From contig LSRY02000010.1 in assembly GCA_001643675.2 (NCBI GenBank), positions 1,196,001 through 1,260,000 on the forward strand: a DNA stretch of 64,000 bases, in the 5' to 3' direction. The notes beneath the pieces are model-generated. The model ran no database searches. It was not told the origin of the DNA and saw only the letters and a program-made list of their open reading frames with translations. Below, in pieces: positions 52,105-63,353 of the stretch. Every line of letters starts with the position of its first letter. Position 1 is the first letter of the stretch. The translations under genes and the position numbers were made by a program. This stretch comes from Monocercomonoides exilis (lineage: Eukaryota > Preaxostyla > Oxymonadida > Polymastigidae).

Positions 52105-55100
52105 ATGTCATTTTCAAAACAGGAGTCAACTCTAAATTCACGATGCAACGTTCTATGGAAAGAAATACAACGCATCGGTGGAGATGACTTTGATTCATTG
52201 CTCGTCTATTTGTTTTACAACTACAGAAAATCATCTTCAGTAATTAATGATTTTCTGAAGTCCTTGAATGGTTTGGACTTTAAAATTTTTTGATTGTTAA
52301 TAACTTATATTTTTCTCTAATAATATTTATTTTAAATTAATATTTATTTTTTTATTTTTATGAAAACTTGGAATATTACGAAATACTTCTGAAAGATCTC
52401 TCAGTTGTGTACAAGCATGCACAATTACACACGCAAACGATGATCCTTCAAGCACTGACGCGCAACGCATCATTATCTGAGCTTCTGGACTATGGATTTG
52501 ACATTACTGAAGGAAAGTATAATTATGCAAAACAAACTCTTACAAAAAACCAAGGATTTTTAATACCAGCACAATTGCCTCACCCACCATCATGTAAAAG
52601 TGGTTTGTATTAAATTTTATAATGATTTCTTTTTTTTACTGTTTTTTTATTTTTTTCAATTATTTTTTTTTATTTTTTTTTTAAGGTCTTAATGAACAAG
52701 ATTGGGAAAAGGGCAACAATTGGATGTTGGCCCATTCCACAGAGGCATCAACTTCATAACAATCAGCCAAGAAAAGATCAAAAAAGGTTCCAGATTACGC
52801 ACAGTTCATAGAGGAATCTGCATGGGATGATATTATTATTACAGAAAAAAATAATTCAAACAAAAAACAATCTTCGTCATCGAAAAAAACAAATCAAAGC
52901 AGCAACAATGCCAATGTCATTCCATCTGTGAAACCTTCTTCTACAAATAATACACCTTCTCAAACAGTAAACAATCCAATCAGCACTCCACTTCGTGCTG
53001 AAAGAAAGACAATAAGAATTAAACAAAAAAATTCATTTCATCATCGTCATTCTTCTCCATCACTGATTCCTATTCACAAACTTTACAAAGAAAAAACTTC
53101 ATCATCATTTTCATCATCCTCATCTTCATCATCATCATCTTCTTCTTCTTCATCATCGTCTTCTTCTTCATCATCATCATCATCATCCTCATCATCCTCA
53201 TCATCCTCATCCTCATCATCATCATCAATTAGAAAGAAAAAGAAAGAAATAGATAATACTCCTCCAACAGACAAAGTTTCATCATCCTTTAGCAACGAAA
53301 ATATGTGGATTAGTGGTCAATTGATTGAATATGCCACTTCTCCCACTCTTATTCCTCCACTGGCATTTCAAAATCTTCTCTCAACATTTCCAAAAAATAA
53401 TGACATTTCAATTACTCCATCACAATCACCTCAATCAAATCAAAACGAATTAACAAACAATAATAGATCATTAAAAAACATTTCAAATAACAACACAATG
53501 AATCTTCATCCTTCTTATCCGTTAACATCTCCATTTCCTTCATCACATTCACAAAACTTAACAAACATAACAAACACTAGTTTTAAAGGATTAATCAATT
53601 TAGGCAACACATGTTATCTTGCCTCTCTTCTTCAGTGTTTCTCTTCAATCACTTCACAAAAACCATCAATCATTTCAAAAACACGCTCAAAACAAACATT
53701 ATCATTTCAAATGATGAGTATTTGCAATCAAATCCTCAAAGATGGAAAAAAAGTACATTCATGGATCCCATCAATTGTTAGCAAATGGGAAAATTTTTGC
53801 AGATACGGAAGCAAGCAGCAGCAGAATGTGTCAGAGGCATTCGATAATCTTCATAGACTTTTCGAAAAAGATGGATTGATAAAGAAAGATTGCTTCTGTC
53901 CTATTTTGATTTCTCATTTCAATTGTTTAAAATGTCAAAAACTCACATCACACATCGACAACATCAACAATAGCATAATCATCAATTCTTCATCAACTCA
54001 CAATGGTTTGTCTTCTTTGTTTTCAACTGAAATACTAGATGGGAAAAATTGTGTATATTGTGAAGAGTGCAAAGAAAAATGCTGCACTGCTCGGTGGGAG
54101 GAAATGATTTCATTTCCAGAGGTACTAGCCCTCTCCCATGAATGTACTGATCCTGCTAGTTCTCCACCTTCTCGAACACTTCTAATCAAGACTGATATGT
54201 CGAACAAACGTTCATTTTGCAAAGGATATGCAAATGAAAAAGATTCAACATTTCACAACAACAATAAAGAAACAACATTCTATCATTTCATTGGTCAAGT
54301 TCTTCACAAACAGTTTGATAACAGTAATGGTCATTTCATTGCTGTTGTGGAAAGAAAGAAAGGAATTAGAAAGATGTGGATCACCTGTAACGATGATGAT
54401 ATTAAACAATTTGATAGTGACAATTGGACTAAGACTTGGAAAGAACTTTACGCACAGGGTTACACTCCTTCACTTTCATTCTACGTAAAAGAAAACTCAC
54501 TATCTACGCATCCAACTATTCAATTTGGTGGTTCCTCTATTTCTTCCTCCTCTTCTCAATCTTTAAATATCAACAACACAAACACAGACACAACTCCATC
54601 ATCATCGTTTATCACACCACCACATCATTCTTCTTCCATTCCACAACTTTCTTCATCAATAACAACTAACTATGGATTGGAAGCACTAAAAGAAAGAAGA
54701 AAGAAAACGGGCATCTTTTCTCCCAATGAAAAGAGATTAATCTTCAAGCCCAAGACTAAATTATGGAAAGAGTTTTCCGAAGAAACAAATATTAAAGTTT
54801 CTTTGTCACACTTCTACAAACTCACAACCAACTTCTCCAAAGCAAAAAGGCGCACAGACCTCTGCGGCATGTGTGAGAAGTTGAACTATCTTGAGAACAA
54901 ATTAAAGTCATCTCAAAACAAAAATGGACTTTCTTCTACAGAGTTTCATACACTCAAACTTCTTCGACAACATCGTCTTGTTGCAGAAATGCAACGCAAA
55001 CACTATCAATCAACTGTTGATAATTTGAAAGAGGGAGAAGCAGTCTTCGTCTTCGACTTCAAAGAGAAATGGAAACTCCCCATCAGAAAAAATCAACTTC

Positions 55101-55972
55101 AACAAGAATTCTTCAATTATCAACAAGTATCTCAATTCACAATCATCTCTCTTCAAAAAATTAATAATCAACAAATAAAACGAACTTTCAACTTCTTCTC
55201 CGACTGCCTCTCAAATGATCACAGATTTGTTATTGAGTGTCTGGAATCTGTGATCAAAAGACACTTCTTCTCAGACACTCACACTTTTAAGTTCTTCTGC
55301 GATTCAGGTCCACACAACCGAAATCGCTTCCTTCTTCACTTCATCCTCTCCAAACAATCAAAACTTCTTAAAAAGAAAAATACACAACTCAATTTCTTCG
55401 CTGAGCACCACGGAAAGAATATATGTGATAGTGAATTTGGTGCATTAGTTAATTCAATCGACAACAATCTATCAACTGAACACATCACTACACTTCATGA
55501 CTTTATCAACTTCTTCGAAAACAATATGAATGTTTCAACATCTGTTTCATCATCTTCACAATTGAATATTTTTGAATCATCCTCATCAAACAACTCCCCA
55601 TCGTCAACATCTATCAAGGAGTGTGTGCATGAGAGGTACTTTGAAGAGTATGTACCATCTCAGCAAATTTCATGGCCATCACTGTCAGTCCCTCACATGA
55701 AGGACTATTTATACTTTGAGCGCAAGGGCTCATTTGTCTGCGCATCTGCTGTTGGATATCTTCCTCAACGCTCTCTGGTTGCCCTCGAATCTTCGACAAT
55801 GAAAGAAAAGGTTCAACGTTCAAGAAAGTCATTTCACTCTGATATCACATCATCTAACTCTTCTCTTCTTTCTCAATCTTCTCAAGATCTTCTTTCAAGA
55901 AGATTTGATCTTCTTCTTTACTCTTCTTCTTTTAATGAATCTCAAAATTGTATTAATAGTGTCCCTTTTTAA
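52105..55972 (+). CDS. ubiquitin-specific protease fused to an RNase H-like transposase domain
   Basis: My exons are 52105-52270, 52396-52602 and 52767-55972 (1192 residues). Both donors are G|GTTTG, phase 1; the second acceptor CAATCAG avoids an in-frame TAA at 52757. A short helical N-terminal domain is shared with the USP paralog. A Ser homopolymer (about residues 235-277) precedes the USP domain: Cys box GLINLGNTCYLASLLQCF (about 398-415), zinc-ribbon Cys pairs (CLKC, CEEC), His box NGHFIAVV (about 644) and CNDDD. After a Ser/Thr linker comes a second module (about 759-1020): RRTDLCGMCEK, FVFDFKEKW (Asp about 887), KFFCDSGPHNRNRF (Asp about 969) and FFAEHHGKNICDSEFG (about 1001-1014). The spaced acidic residues and HGKxxxD signature fit an RNase H-fold transposase or a derivative. 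It sits in the 24-kb insert, so it is the best candidate mobility gene. Function is inferred. Confidence 0.8.
53098..53227 (+). repeat. TCA/TCT/TCC trinucleotide run encoding polyserine
   Basis: About 43 consecutive Ser codons, mixed TCA, TCT, TCC and TCG with no AGC or AGT. The run is imperfect at the DNA level but pure at the protein level, implying selection for Ser or slippage followed by synonymous drift. Confidence 0.85.
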
Positions 55973-55983
55973 GAAACTAGTTG

Positions 55984-56107
55984 TTGTGTATGCTTAGCTA
56001 GCACTCTATCGGAAGGGTGCTGGACATGACTGTTCGTATTAGATATTGCAGCCTTCGGGCTGCAATATCCGGACCTGGATACGACGAACAGCCTCCCAGG
56101 TACACAA
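55984..56107 (+). ncRNA. candidate structured RNA: UUCG hairpin with pseudoknot, after the USP-transposase stop
   Basis: Complementary segments seen directly: outer stem 55984-55990/56101-56107; hairpin 56000-56006/56015-56021; stem 56030-56036/56085-56091 enclosing a 12-bp hairpin 56042-56053/56058-56069 closed by a C(UUCG)G tetraloop; and 56074-56078 (CCTGG) with 56096-56100 (CCAGG), which crosses the enclosing stem as a pseudoknot. GC content is far above the AT-rich surroundings. It begins 12 bases after the stop codon. It could be a self-cleaving ribozyme or a 3' UTR/transposon-RNA element; I could not fit it to hammerhead, HDV, twister or tRNA. Confidence 0.5.
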
Positions 56108-56110
56108 TAG

Positions 56111-56924
56111 TTAGAATCCGATTGTTTTCTTACTGTTTCTGTCCCTATAATGTCCCTATTTGCACTTGGTAATAGTCCCGAAATTTATTTATGTATATCT
56201 TAATAGAGATTCATTTTTTGATGGGTGTTGTGAAGAGTTTCAATGATTTTTGGATTGGATTTCAGGAAAGGAGAATAGCTGAGAGTGTGAAGTGATGTTT
56301 CATCACTGTGTCTGCCTTTTTTCTCTGTTGGATTTGATCTTTTTGAGTTAGGAAAAGAGAAATATCAGAAAGGGTGGAGTGGGTAGAAAACAAAGGATAA
56401 ACAGTCAAGTTTGTTTTTACACCTAAAGTATTTGTATTCTTTTGTGTTTTGAATTGACTATGATACCATGTATTTGTTGATATAGGAATGCTTTTTTTTG
56501 AATCTTTTATTGCTCATATGAATTGATATTGAATTGACTGTCGGGAAATGTTTTAATGATGATATAGTAAAAATATATTCCTTTGAGAGTGATGCAACAA
56601 AAAAAGAAACTTATATGTTGCTTTCAATATTTAAGCTGATTAATACAATGAAGTGCTGTTGTTATTTGTGTGTTATTTTGTTTTATGATTGTTATCGAAT
56701 TAACAATGAATTTATTTTTATGTTTTTCTCATCACTGAATATTCATCAACCGTTGTAGTTACTCAACAATGAAGATATTAATATCAAAACATTTATATAT
56801 TGAATAGAACAATAATTATAAACATGTTCATTCAAAAACAAAACATTTTTAAGTGTTAAATTTTTCAAAGATATTTTTCTCATTTGAAATGAAAATTCAA
56901 TGAAAAATAAAAAAACATATTTTC
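56111..56924. other. 3' flank of the USP-transposase gene, no gene
   Basis: AT-rich; only a 74-codon chance ORF. A TGTCCCTATAATGTCCCTAT direct repeat at about 56138-56160 is the only feature noted. Confidence 0.45.
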
Positions 56925-57720
56925 ACCTTTATTCAAACATTAAAAAAATCAAAACCAATTTCTGATGAAATGTTTGCATTAATAAAGCAATAATATTCAC
57001 AAATTAAATGAAACAAAAATAAAAAATTTTGAAAAATTTTTGAAATTTTTGATCATAAAAAATACAAATTATTATTAATGGCGCCATTAAGAATACCATG
57101 ATCTATTTTGCTCAATGTGAATAAATAACAATAATAAACATGTCTGATGCTTTTTTTGAAAATCTGTTAGTGGAAAAAGTTGGTAATAATTTGTTTTTTA
57201 ACATATTTTTTATTTGGGATGAAGTGTTGTGTGAAATGAATTGTTTCCCATGCACTGTCTTCGAAGATTTTTCTTATTTTTTTTCAGTCATTCTATATAT
57301 TTAATATGTGAGGACGTCTGACTTGTAATGACAAAGCTGTATAAAAGGTTTGTTACAAATCGTTGTTATTTTTCATTAATATAAGAATTTTGACCTATTT
57401 ATTTAGAAACTGGTAATTTTGTTTGGCACATAGACAATTTTTGATGAAACAAAGAGAAAGACTATTCAATGTGACTATATTAATTCTTGTTCATTTTTGA
57501 CATAGTTTGTTTTTATTATTAATTTGAAAATTTTATAAAATCCAGTCATTGTATTTCTATTAATGTGTGATTTGAAATTATTATCAAATTATCAATTTAA
57601 ATTTTATATTAGGAAGTGTGTCGGAAATATGAAATGTCACAGAACAAAATCATTGTGTGAAAGATTGGAAAGTGAAGAAAAGAACTTTATAAAGTATTGG
57701 ATAAGCTCCACAGACAAAAC
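56925..57720 (+). repeat. 0.8-kb repeat, right copy
   Basis: Inverted partner of 44240-45045 over its whole length and direct copy of 48008-48588 for the centre. The outer part carries the 5' end of a decayed gene (57629) homologous to that at 44334. The left and right copies therefore bracket 12 kb holding both USP genes. Confidence 0.85.
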
Positions 57721-60135
57721 AAGAAAGAAAAAGAGGAGGAGGGAGTGGAAAAATACATGGGAAATAAGGATAATGCTGAACTGAAAGCTGTGATAGAAGG
57801 AAGCTTAGAGAAACTAAATGATGATGAGCAAGATGATTATTTCGAGAAAATGGTGAGAGAAAATGAGGAAAGAGTTCTATAAGGAGCAGAGGCAGAAAGC
57901 GCAAGAGTATATAGGAGAAGGGTGGAGTGAAGAAGGGAAGACGAGAAGAGAATTATTTTCTGGAATGAGAACAAAGACATGAAGACAAGCAAGGAGAAGT
58001 CTCAATTCAATGGCTGCGGGTTGAAAGACAGTGAAAGAAAGCGGAAACAATTCTAGAAGAAGAACATGGCATTCTATTTGGTGAAGTCGTGGAAAAGCGT
58101 GAAAAGGAATGGGAAGAAGCGTGTGGAGACATCTTGGTTCAGCCAGAATTCAAACATCACCCCGCTCTCTACTGAGAAACAAATGAAGAGGAAGATGAAA
58201 TCGATTGAAGCAGCGCAGAGCAGAAAAAGGAAGAGGAGAGGGAATATCTAAGAACATGCGGAGAATAATCTGGACAAAAGGAGAGAGGGTAATTATTAAG
58301 CTCATAAGGTGATGAAAGAGAAAGAGAAAAAGGAAAAAGAATTGAACATGAGAAATATTTATAGACAGAGAAAGATGGAACTTCAAAGAGAAAAGATGAT
58401 AGAATGATCCATTTGGAGACATAAGATGGAAGCAGAACATCTTTTGTTATTTAATACTTCCAAGAGTAACAATTGTCAGGAAATGTCGTTTCAGATGAAG
58501 AATTTTAATGCTCAATTGTTTAAAAGCAGGAAGCAGAAGCAGTAGGGGAGAATGCAATGAGGAAAAATGAAAGAGGAAATGAGCAATTTTGTGTCGAAGA
58601 AAAAGAGGAAGAAGAGAGATGGAAAAGCGAGCTGAGCTAGCTGAATTGCAGCAATTCTGAAGCATAGAAGTCAGCTTCGTTGAAAGGCAGGCATGCTCGT
58701 TACACGTATTCAGTGATTTCATCATCATCATCTTCTTTTTCCAGAGCAACAAAACGTTTTTCAGTGATCCAAAGGAAAAGACAAAATGACAGCGAAAAGG
58801 AAGAAATGCAGCAAGGATGACATGGTTCTGTTCCTAGAAGACGAAGATTATTCCTTCGGATCAAAGAACACAATTGCAAACAAAGCATTAAGCCCATCTA
58901 ATTCTCAATCACAGGCATCTGCTTCATCTTCCCCTCAGATTTCTTCGTTGATTTCTCCACAAAGTTCCAGCAAACACACAAAGGCTCCACAAAGCAGCAT
59001 TCATGCTTCATTGGAAGGGATGAAGAGGAGGAAAGAGGAGAAAAAGAATACAGTTTTTCTTTCGCCAAATTCGTTGCTGACACCAGAAAGAATACTGATT
59101 CTGATATCTATATGTCACATTGCGCTTTTTGATGACAAGTGGTTAGCGGAGAAAGTGAAAGATGGAATGAAGTGAAAGGAGCAATGAACGAAGGCGAGAA
59201 TGAAATTTGACGAAAGATTGAGGCGAATAAAAGAAAAGAAGCTGAGAGAAGAAAGAGAAAGAGAAGCAGAAAGAATTATAAGCTTGCCTTTTAATCAGCA
59301 AAATGCTATTAACACAACGTTAAATGGACCAAATCAGACTCTTCAGTCAACGCTCCAATCAACTAGATCAGCATCCTTCTCTTCTTCTCCTTCCTCCTCT
59401 TCTTTATCATCATCATAACCTTCTTCTCTATCCTCACAAATTCCATCTGATTTCTATCATATTGATAATGCTTCACATTCTTCATCACCATCACTTTCAC
59501 ATCCTTTTTCAAAGTTATCAATATCTCCTTCTTCCACCAATACTCCAACTTTCACAAATCAAATATTGTATCCAGTTTCTTCTTCGTCAATGTGCTTTCC
59601 TGAGCCAAAATTGTCGGCTATTCCAAGCCGCATCGAACGAGTTGAATTGGAGAAAGCGATACAGCAGAAAATGGAGAAGATGCAGAAGAAAGAGACAGAG
59701 AAGGAGAGAGAGGAGCTGCTGGAAGAAGAGCAAGAGAACTCAGAGAAAGAGCGGGAAAGGTTCGAAGACGAACGGAAGAAGGAACTGGAGCAGGCTGAGA
59801 AGAAGCGAAAGGCATTTGCCTCCTATCGGAAGAAGAAAAAGATTGAAAGTTACAAATCAAACTTTAAAAGTGTAACGAAGCAGAGGAATGTGTTTATGAA
59901 GGAGCATTTCGAATCGCCTCCAGTTGTTTGGATATTGAAGGCGCTGTCGATTCGAGATGATCTATCTTTTGATCGGCAGGCTGTTCAATTTGAAAGCTTC
60001 GCAGATGTGTTTCACAATAAAAGCACATTTTCAACTGCAGAAAAAGGAGAAGATGACAATTCGGAAAACTTATCTTTTTTGAAAGAACAACAAAAGAAGA
60101 AGATGAAGAAAAGAGTTGTATTTCAAAAGAACTGA
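57629..60135 (+). pseudogene. decayed coiled-coil, Ser-rich gene, paralog at its 5' end of the gene at 39165-44334
   Basis: It begins like its inverted partner (MKCHRTKSLCERLESEE; shifted frame KVLDKLHRQNKKEKEEEGVE) and then diverges after the HRQNKK segment. Coding-like patches: NDDEQDDYFEKMVRENEERV; 58066-58250 basic; 58786-59175 (FLEDEDYSFGSKN, LSPNSLLTPERILILISICH); 59200-59418 ending in a Ser run where a TAA interrupts otherwise continuous text (SSSLSSS, stop, PSSLSSQIPSDFYHIDN). The last patch is 59566-60135 with a long Glu/Lys coiled coil and a VWILKALSIRDDLSF segment. The number of stops and frame changes makes an active gene unlikely. Family unknown. Confidence 0.5.
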
Positions 60136-62058
60136 AACATTCTGAGAAAATGCCAAGTTAAAGTGCGAATTTGTTTTTCATTATTCAATTTGCTAGCTTC
60201 TTCTTCTTCGTCTTTTTCTTCTTGTGCTGAAAAAACATATCACACACATTCATTGTCATCATCACTCACTAAAAATGATTGAGTTTCTTTGTTTTTCGCA
60301 TGTGTTCAAGAAATAATAATTGAAATATAGATGATGGTCATTTCTGAAGAAATGAAACAGATAATAATGCGAAAAAGATTTATAAGTTAATGATGAGTAT
60401 TAAGAGAAAGAGACGAAAAGAGTTGTTTTTACAATGAATGATGAATGGAAATCGGATTGAAAAAAATTGAAGAGATAAAAAAGAAAGAAGTTAACTGGAA
60501 AATGGGAGAAGCTGGAACAGAAGACGAAGAAGAGCCAGAACGTAATACTACTACTGAGAAAGGTGAAATTGTTATTTATTTGAATCATTCTGTCTGTGGA
60601 TTTTTCCTGATTTATAAAGAGATCAACAACGAAGAGAAGGGAAAGGCACTGATCATCCACGCAGTGAAGGGCATATCTATAAATGAGGAGCCATATGAAG
60701 AAAAAAGCTGGAATTCCTGTTAACCATCAGAGTGAAAAAAGGTTGAACATTCAGGCATATGACTGTATGTTGTTTCCATTTTGATAACAATAACTGATTG
60801 TAGCTGCCTTGTTATTGGCGAACAAACAGCTGTTGGGGGCACATGCTTCCTTTAACTGAGAAGACTGTGACTGCTGTGTTACTCTGGAAAATGATAAGAA
60901 GAAAATCCAATTTGCGAATGTATTCCTTTAAATTTTGTGTTTCAAATGTGGTTACTCGTATGTTCATTTCTGACCAGTTGCTGATAGAGCCTTGTGAATA
61001 CTGTGGATATTCTCTGTTTACCGAGCAGGCTTCAAGTGAAGCCGAGGTGCAATTATATAAGCACCACTGTTATGCACAAAATGTGGAAAGCTTTTTCAGA
61101 GCATCAGCAAAATTTGCGAGATCCGTTGGGTTTTTTTTTTTTGAAATGATAAAGCGTGTTGATGACGAGCTGGTTCAGCAAAATGGTCGTCGAAGAGAGT
61201 AGAACATGCTAAAGAAGCTGTCTGGCAGATTTTCTTTTCGAAAACAATGGAGCTTGGAGTTGAGGTTCAGATGCATCTCTGTTGGAGAAAAGAGTCAGGA
61301 GATAAAAGCAAGAGATCCGAAAAGGATGGAGAAGAGGGAAGACCGTGCAAAAGAGTTTGAATAATGTGAAAAGATGTGACAGAAATTGAGAAATTAACAT
61401 CAGCGAGCTGGCAGAGTTAAAGCCATCAAGAACAATATTTTTCTAAACAGATTTAATTCGAATGTTGGAAAGGCAACTCTGGTGGTTGATGTGTAGGACG
61501 GCTGTGGATGTGGGTCCCAAGTGGACAAGCGCGGAGCCGAACTGGCAGATAGAGAAGCATATATTTTGTCAGCAGAATATCAGCTTGGAACAGCAGAAGA
61601 TGATAAAGTGGAGGCGTGAGGTTGAAGTTGATGCACAACATTGCAACTCTTCGCTCACACCTCTGACAAGAGCAAGCTGGATATCGCCAGACTTATGAGA
61701 GCATAATGATTGTGAAGTTTGAAGATTTCAATACGAATTCTGCTCTGGGTTTGTAGAAAACAGCAAATGAGAGAAGCTTAAACACCTCAAAGGGATGAAA
61801 GCAAGAGGAATGCGAGTTTCGCAAAAGTGGATGGAGAATCGATGAGGATAAATGACTGTAACTAGGATGCTGAAGCGAAAGTGCAATGATCCAGATACCC
61901 ACTCCCTTTTTGCTGCCTCCGCAGTCACATATGAAAGGGGTTATTGGGAAGTTTGTGTTAAAAAGGAGCATCGAGCGAAAAGCGGATCAGCTGAAAGAGA
62001 AACAATGAAAGTGGGACTCAGTGAACAAGGAAGGCGATTCCTAAGAGGTGGAGAATAG
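60136..62058 (+). pseudogene. decayed zinc-finger-like coding remnants
   Basis: Short patches in different frames: 60445-60720 (EIVIYLNHSVCGFFLIYKEI), and around 60940-61110 three Cys-pair motifs each in its own frame (KCGYSYV, PCEYCGYSLFT, LCTKCGKLFQSI), as expected of a former zinc-finger protein that has lost frame. 61462-61698 and 61852-62058 hold further short ORFs. No intact reading frame. Confidence 0.4.
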
Positions 62059-62653
62059 TTAAAAAATAAAGCCAGCTGTTCATCAAAATATTTTGTTGTA
62101 TCTGAAACAGAAATATTTGTATTTCTATTTATTTATTCATAATTTCTTTGTATTTTTTTTCAATAGCTTTGATCAATTAATTTGAATAACTAATTTCCAG
62201 AATTATTAATTTAAAAACAATTATTAACAATAAACAATAGTTTATTCTACAAATATTATGTGTTTCCATCATATTTTTCAATGTTTATTATTGAAAATTG
62301 ATTGTTTTTATCTAAAGTTTTTTGATCTTCAATTTCAATTTCTAAAATACTTTGAAATGACATCATAAAACAAGTTTTTATATAAAAAATTGATTAATAA
62401 CGTATCGAAGTTATTATTATCATGTTTATAATACTAGATAACATTTATATTGTTCTGAATATTATTGTTTCGATATTTTCTGAAAATTTTTTATATATTT
62501 TTTTGAATATTTCACAAAAACAATTGAAAACAAATTTTATTTAGCAAATAATTAATAATAATTATTTATCAAGCAATATTTTTGCATTATCATCACTTTT
62601 ATTTTTCTTTTTTAACCAACCCTTAATGAAAAATTTTTTTGATCAAACGTCGG
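62059..62653. other. AT-rich inner flank of the insert's right end
   Basis: No ORF or RNA gene seen. Ends at the terminal inverted repeat (about 62654-62683). Confidence 0.5.
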
Positions 62654-62687
62654 AATTTTTTATGATATCAAAAAAAATCACCCATAT

Positions 62688-63277
62688 GGAGATAGTTCAA
62701 AGAAGCCGAAATAGACGTTGTCAGTTTCGTTCCACATACAACACACATATCGCAGCCGCTGGACAGAGGCGTATTGGCAGTGTTAAAGTCGGAGCTTTCA
62801 AACAATTACAGCTCCCCATCATCTTCCTCCTCATCTGATAAAAGAACAGCCATCGCTGATGTGTCATCACAAGCACTTCACACAGCATCCACACCATTGG
62901 TGATCAAAAAAGCCTTCGTTAACAGCTGCATCCTCGGCAATGGATCTGGATAGGTTCTAATGAAGCTTCCTCAGTTTTCTCAATACTCCATTCCTTCTTA
63001 TTCACATTGTGTCGACTTCTTCGGAAATGAAATAACAAAAGAAAAGCTTCTTGATGAATGGGATGAATATAATGAAAAGCACAAGATGAAAATTGAAAAA
63101 GAAGAAGAAAAGGAAATTGAAGAAGAAGAATTGTCTTTGGAGAAAAAAGTGAAAAAAATATTCAGAAAAATTTAGAACGATGACGATGAAACAAGTGATG
63201 AATATGACCACTTTGAACATGAAAATGGAAAAAGAAAAGTCAGAAGAGTAATTGATTCTTGTTTCGTATTTTTATGA
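62688..63277 (+). pseudogene. pogo/CENP-B-like transposase, C-terminal part
   Basis: The frame EAEIDVVSFVPHTTHISQPL is the conserved end of the DDE_1 core. It continues through AFVNSCILGNGSG to an acidic/basic tail (FFGNEITKEKLLDEWDEYNE) and ends at TGA 63275. In-frame TAG at 62693, 62951 and 63173 interrupt it, with coding-like text on both sides of each. It is the downstream half of 37344-38349; the HSS-to-PHTTH spacing is exact when one ATAT is counted. Confidence 0.85.
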
Positions 63278-63309
63278 TGTGTTTTATCTTTTTTTCATCT
63301 CAAAAAATT

Positions 63310-63353
63310 TTGGTTCCAATAAAGAAAAAAGTGCCAATAAAAAGATGACACCA
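63310..63353 (-). repeat. right terminal inverted repeat of the pogo-like transposon (degenerate)
   Basis: In reverse complement reads TGGTGTCATCTTTTTATTGG and then CTTTTTTCTTTATTGG, resembling 37008-37060. TA follows immediately (63354-63355). Confidence 0.45.

Larger units (their letters stand above)
38350..62683. mobile_element. 24.3-kb insertion element, inverted ends GGGTGATT..., ATAT duplication
   Basis: Left end 38350 reads GGGTGATTT with a T run, then GATATCATAAAAAA; right end 62683 reads the same in reverse complement for about 30 bases with one indel. ATAT flanks both sides (38346-38349 and 62684-62687) inside CCATATGG. Removing the insert and one ATAT rejoins the pogo-type transposase in frame, at the spacing expected between its HSS and PHTTH motifs. 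Content: receptor-gene fragment, two decayed zinc-finger/coiled-coil genes, three copies of a 0.6-0.8 kb repeat, a USP gene, decayed zinc-finger DNA, a foldback MITE and an intact USP-transposase fusion. No polymerase, integrase or capsid gene of Polinton type is seen. It may be one large transposon that collected later insertions. Confidence 0.75.

Noticed and set aside
52686-52766. In-frame TAA at 52757 as a nonsense mutation in the USP-transposase gene
   Set aside because: A canonical acceptor (CAATCAG, ending 52766) in the right phase puts this codon in the intron. The upstream acceptor TTTAAG is weaker, though the text between the two does look partly coding.
55990-56070. tRNA or hammerhead ribozyme in the structured RNA
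   Set aside because: No T-loop consensus, acceptor stem or CUGANGA/GAAA core could be found.
58066-58410. Continuous frame if TAA/TAG are read as Gln in the decayed gene at 57.6-60 kb
   Set aside because: Possible, but neighbouring patches also need frame changes and stop at TGA, so decay is simpler here.
38350-62683. The 24-kb insert as a Polinton/Maverick or integrated virus
   Set aside because: Size and inverted ends fit loosely, but no polymerase, retroviral-type integrase, packaging ATPase, capsid or viral protease is recognisable. The ends are about 30 bp, and the duplication is 4 bp rather than 6.
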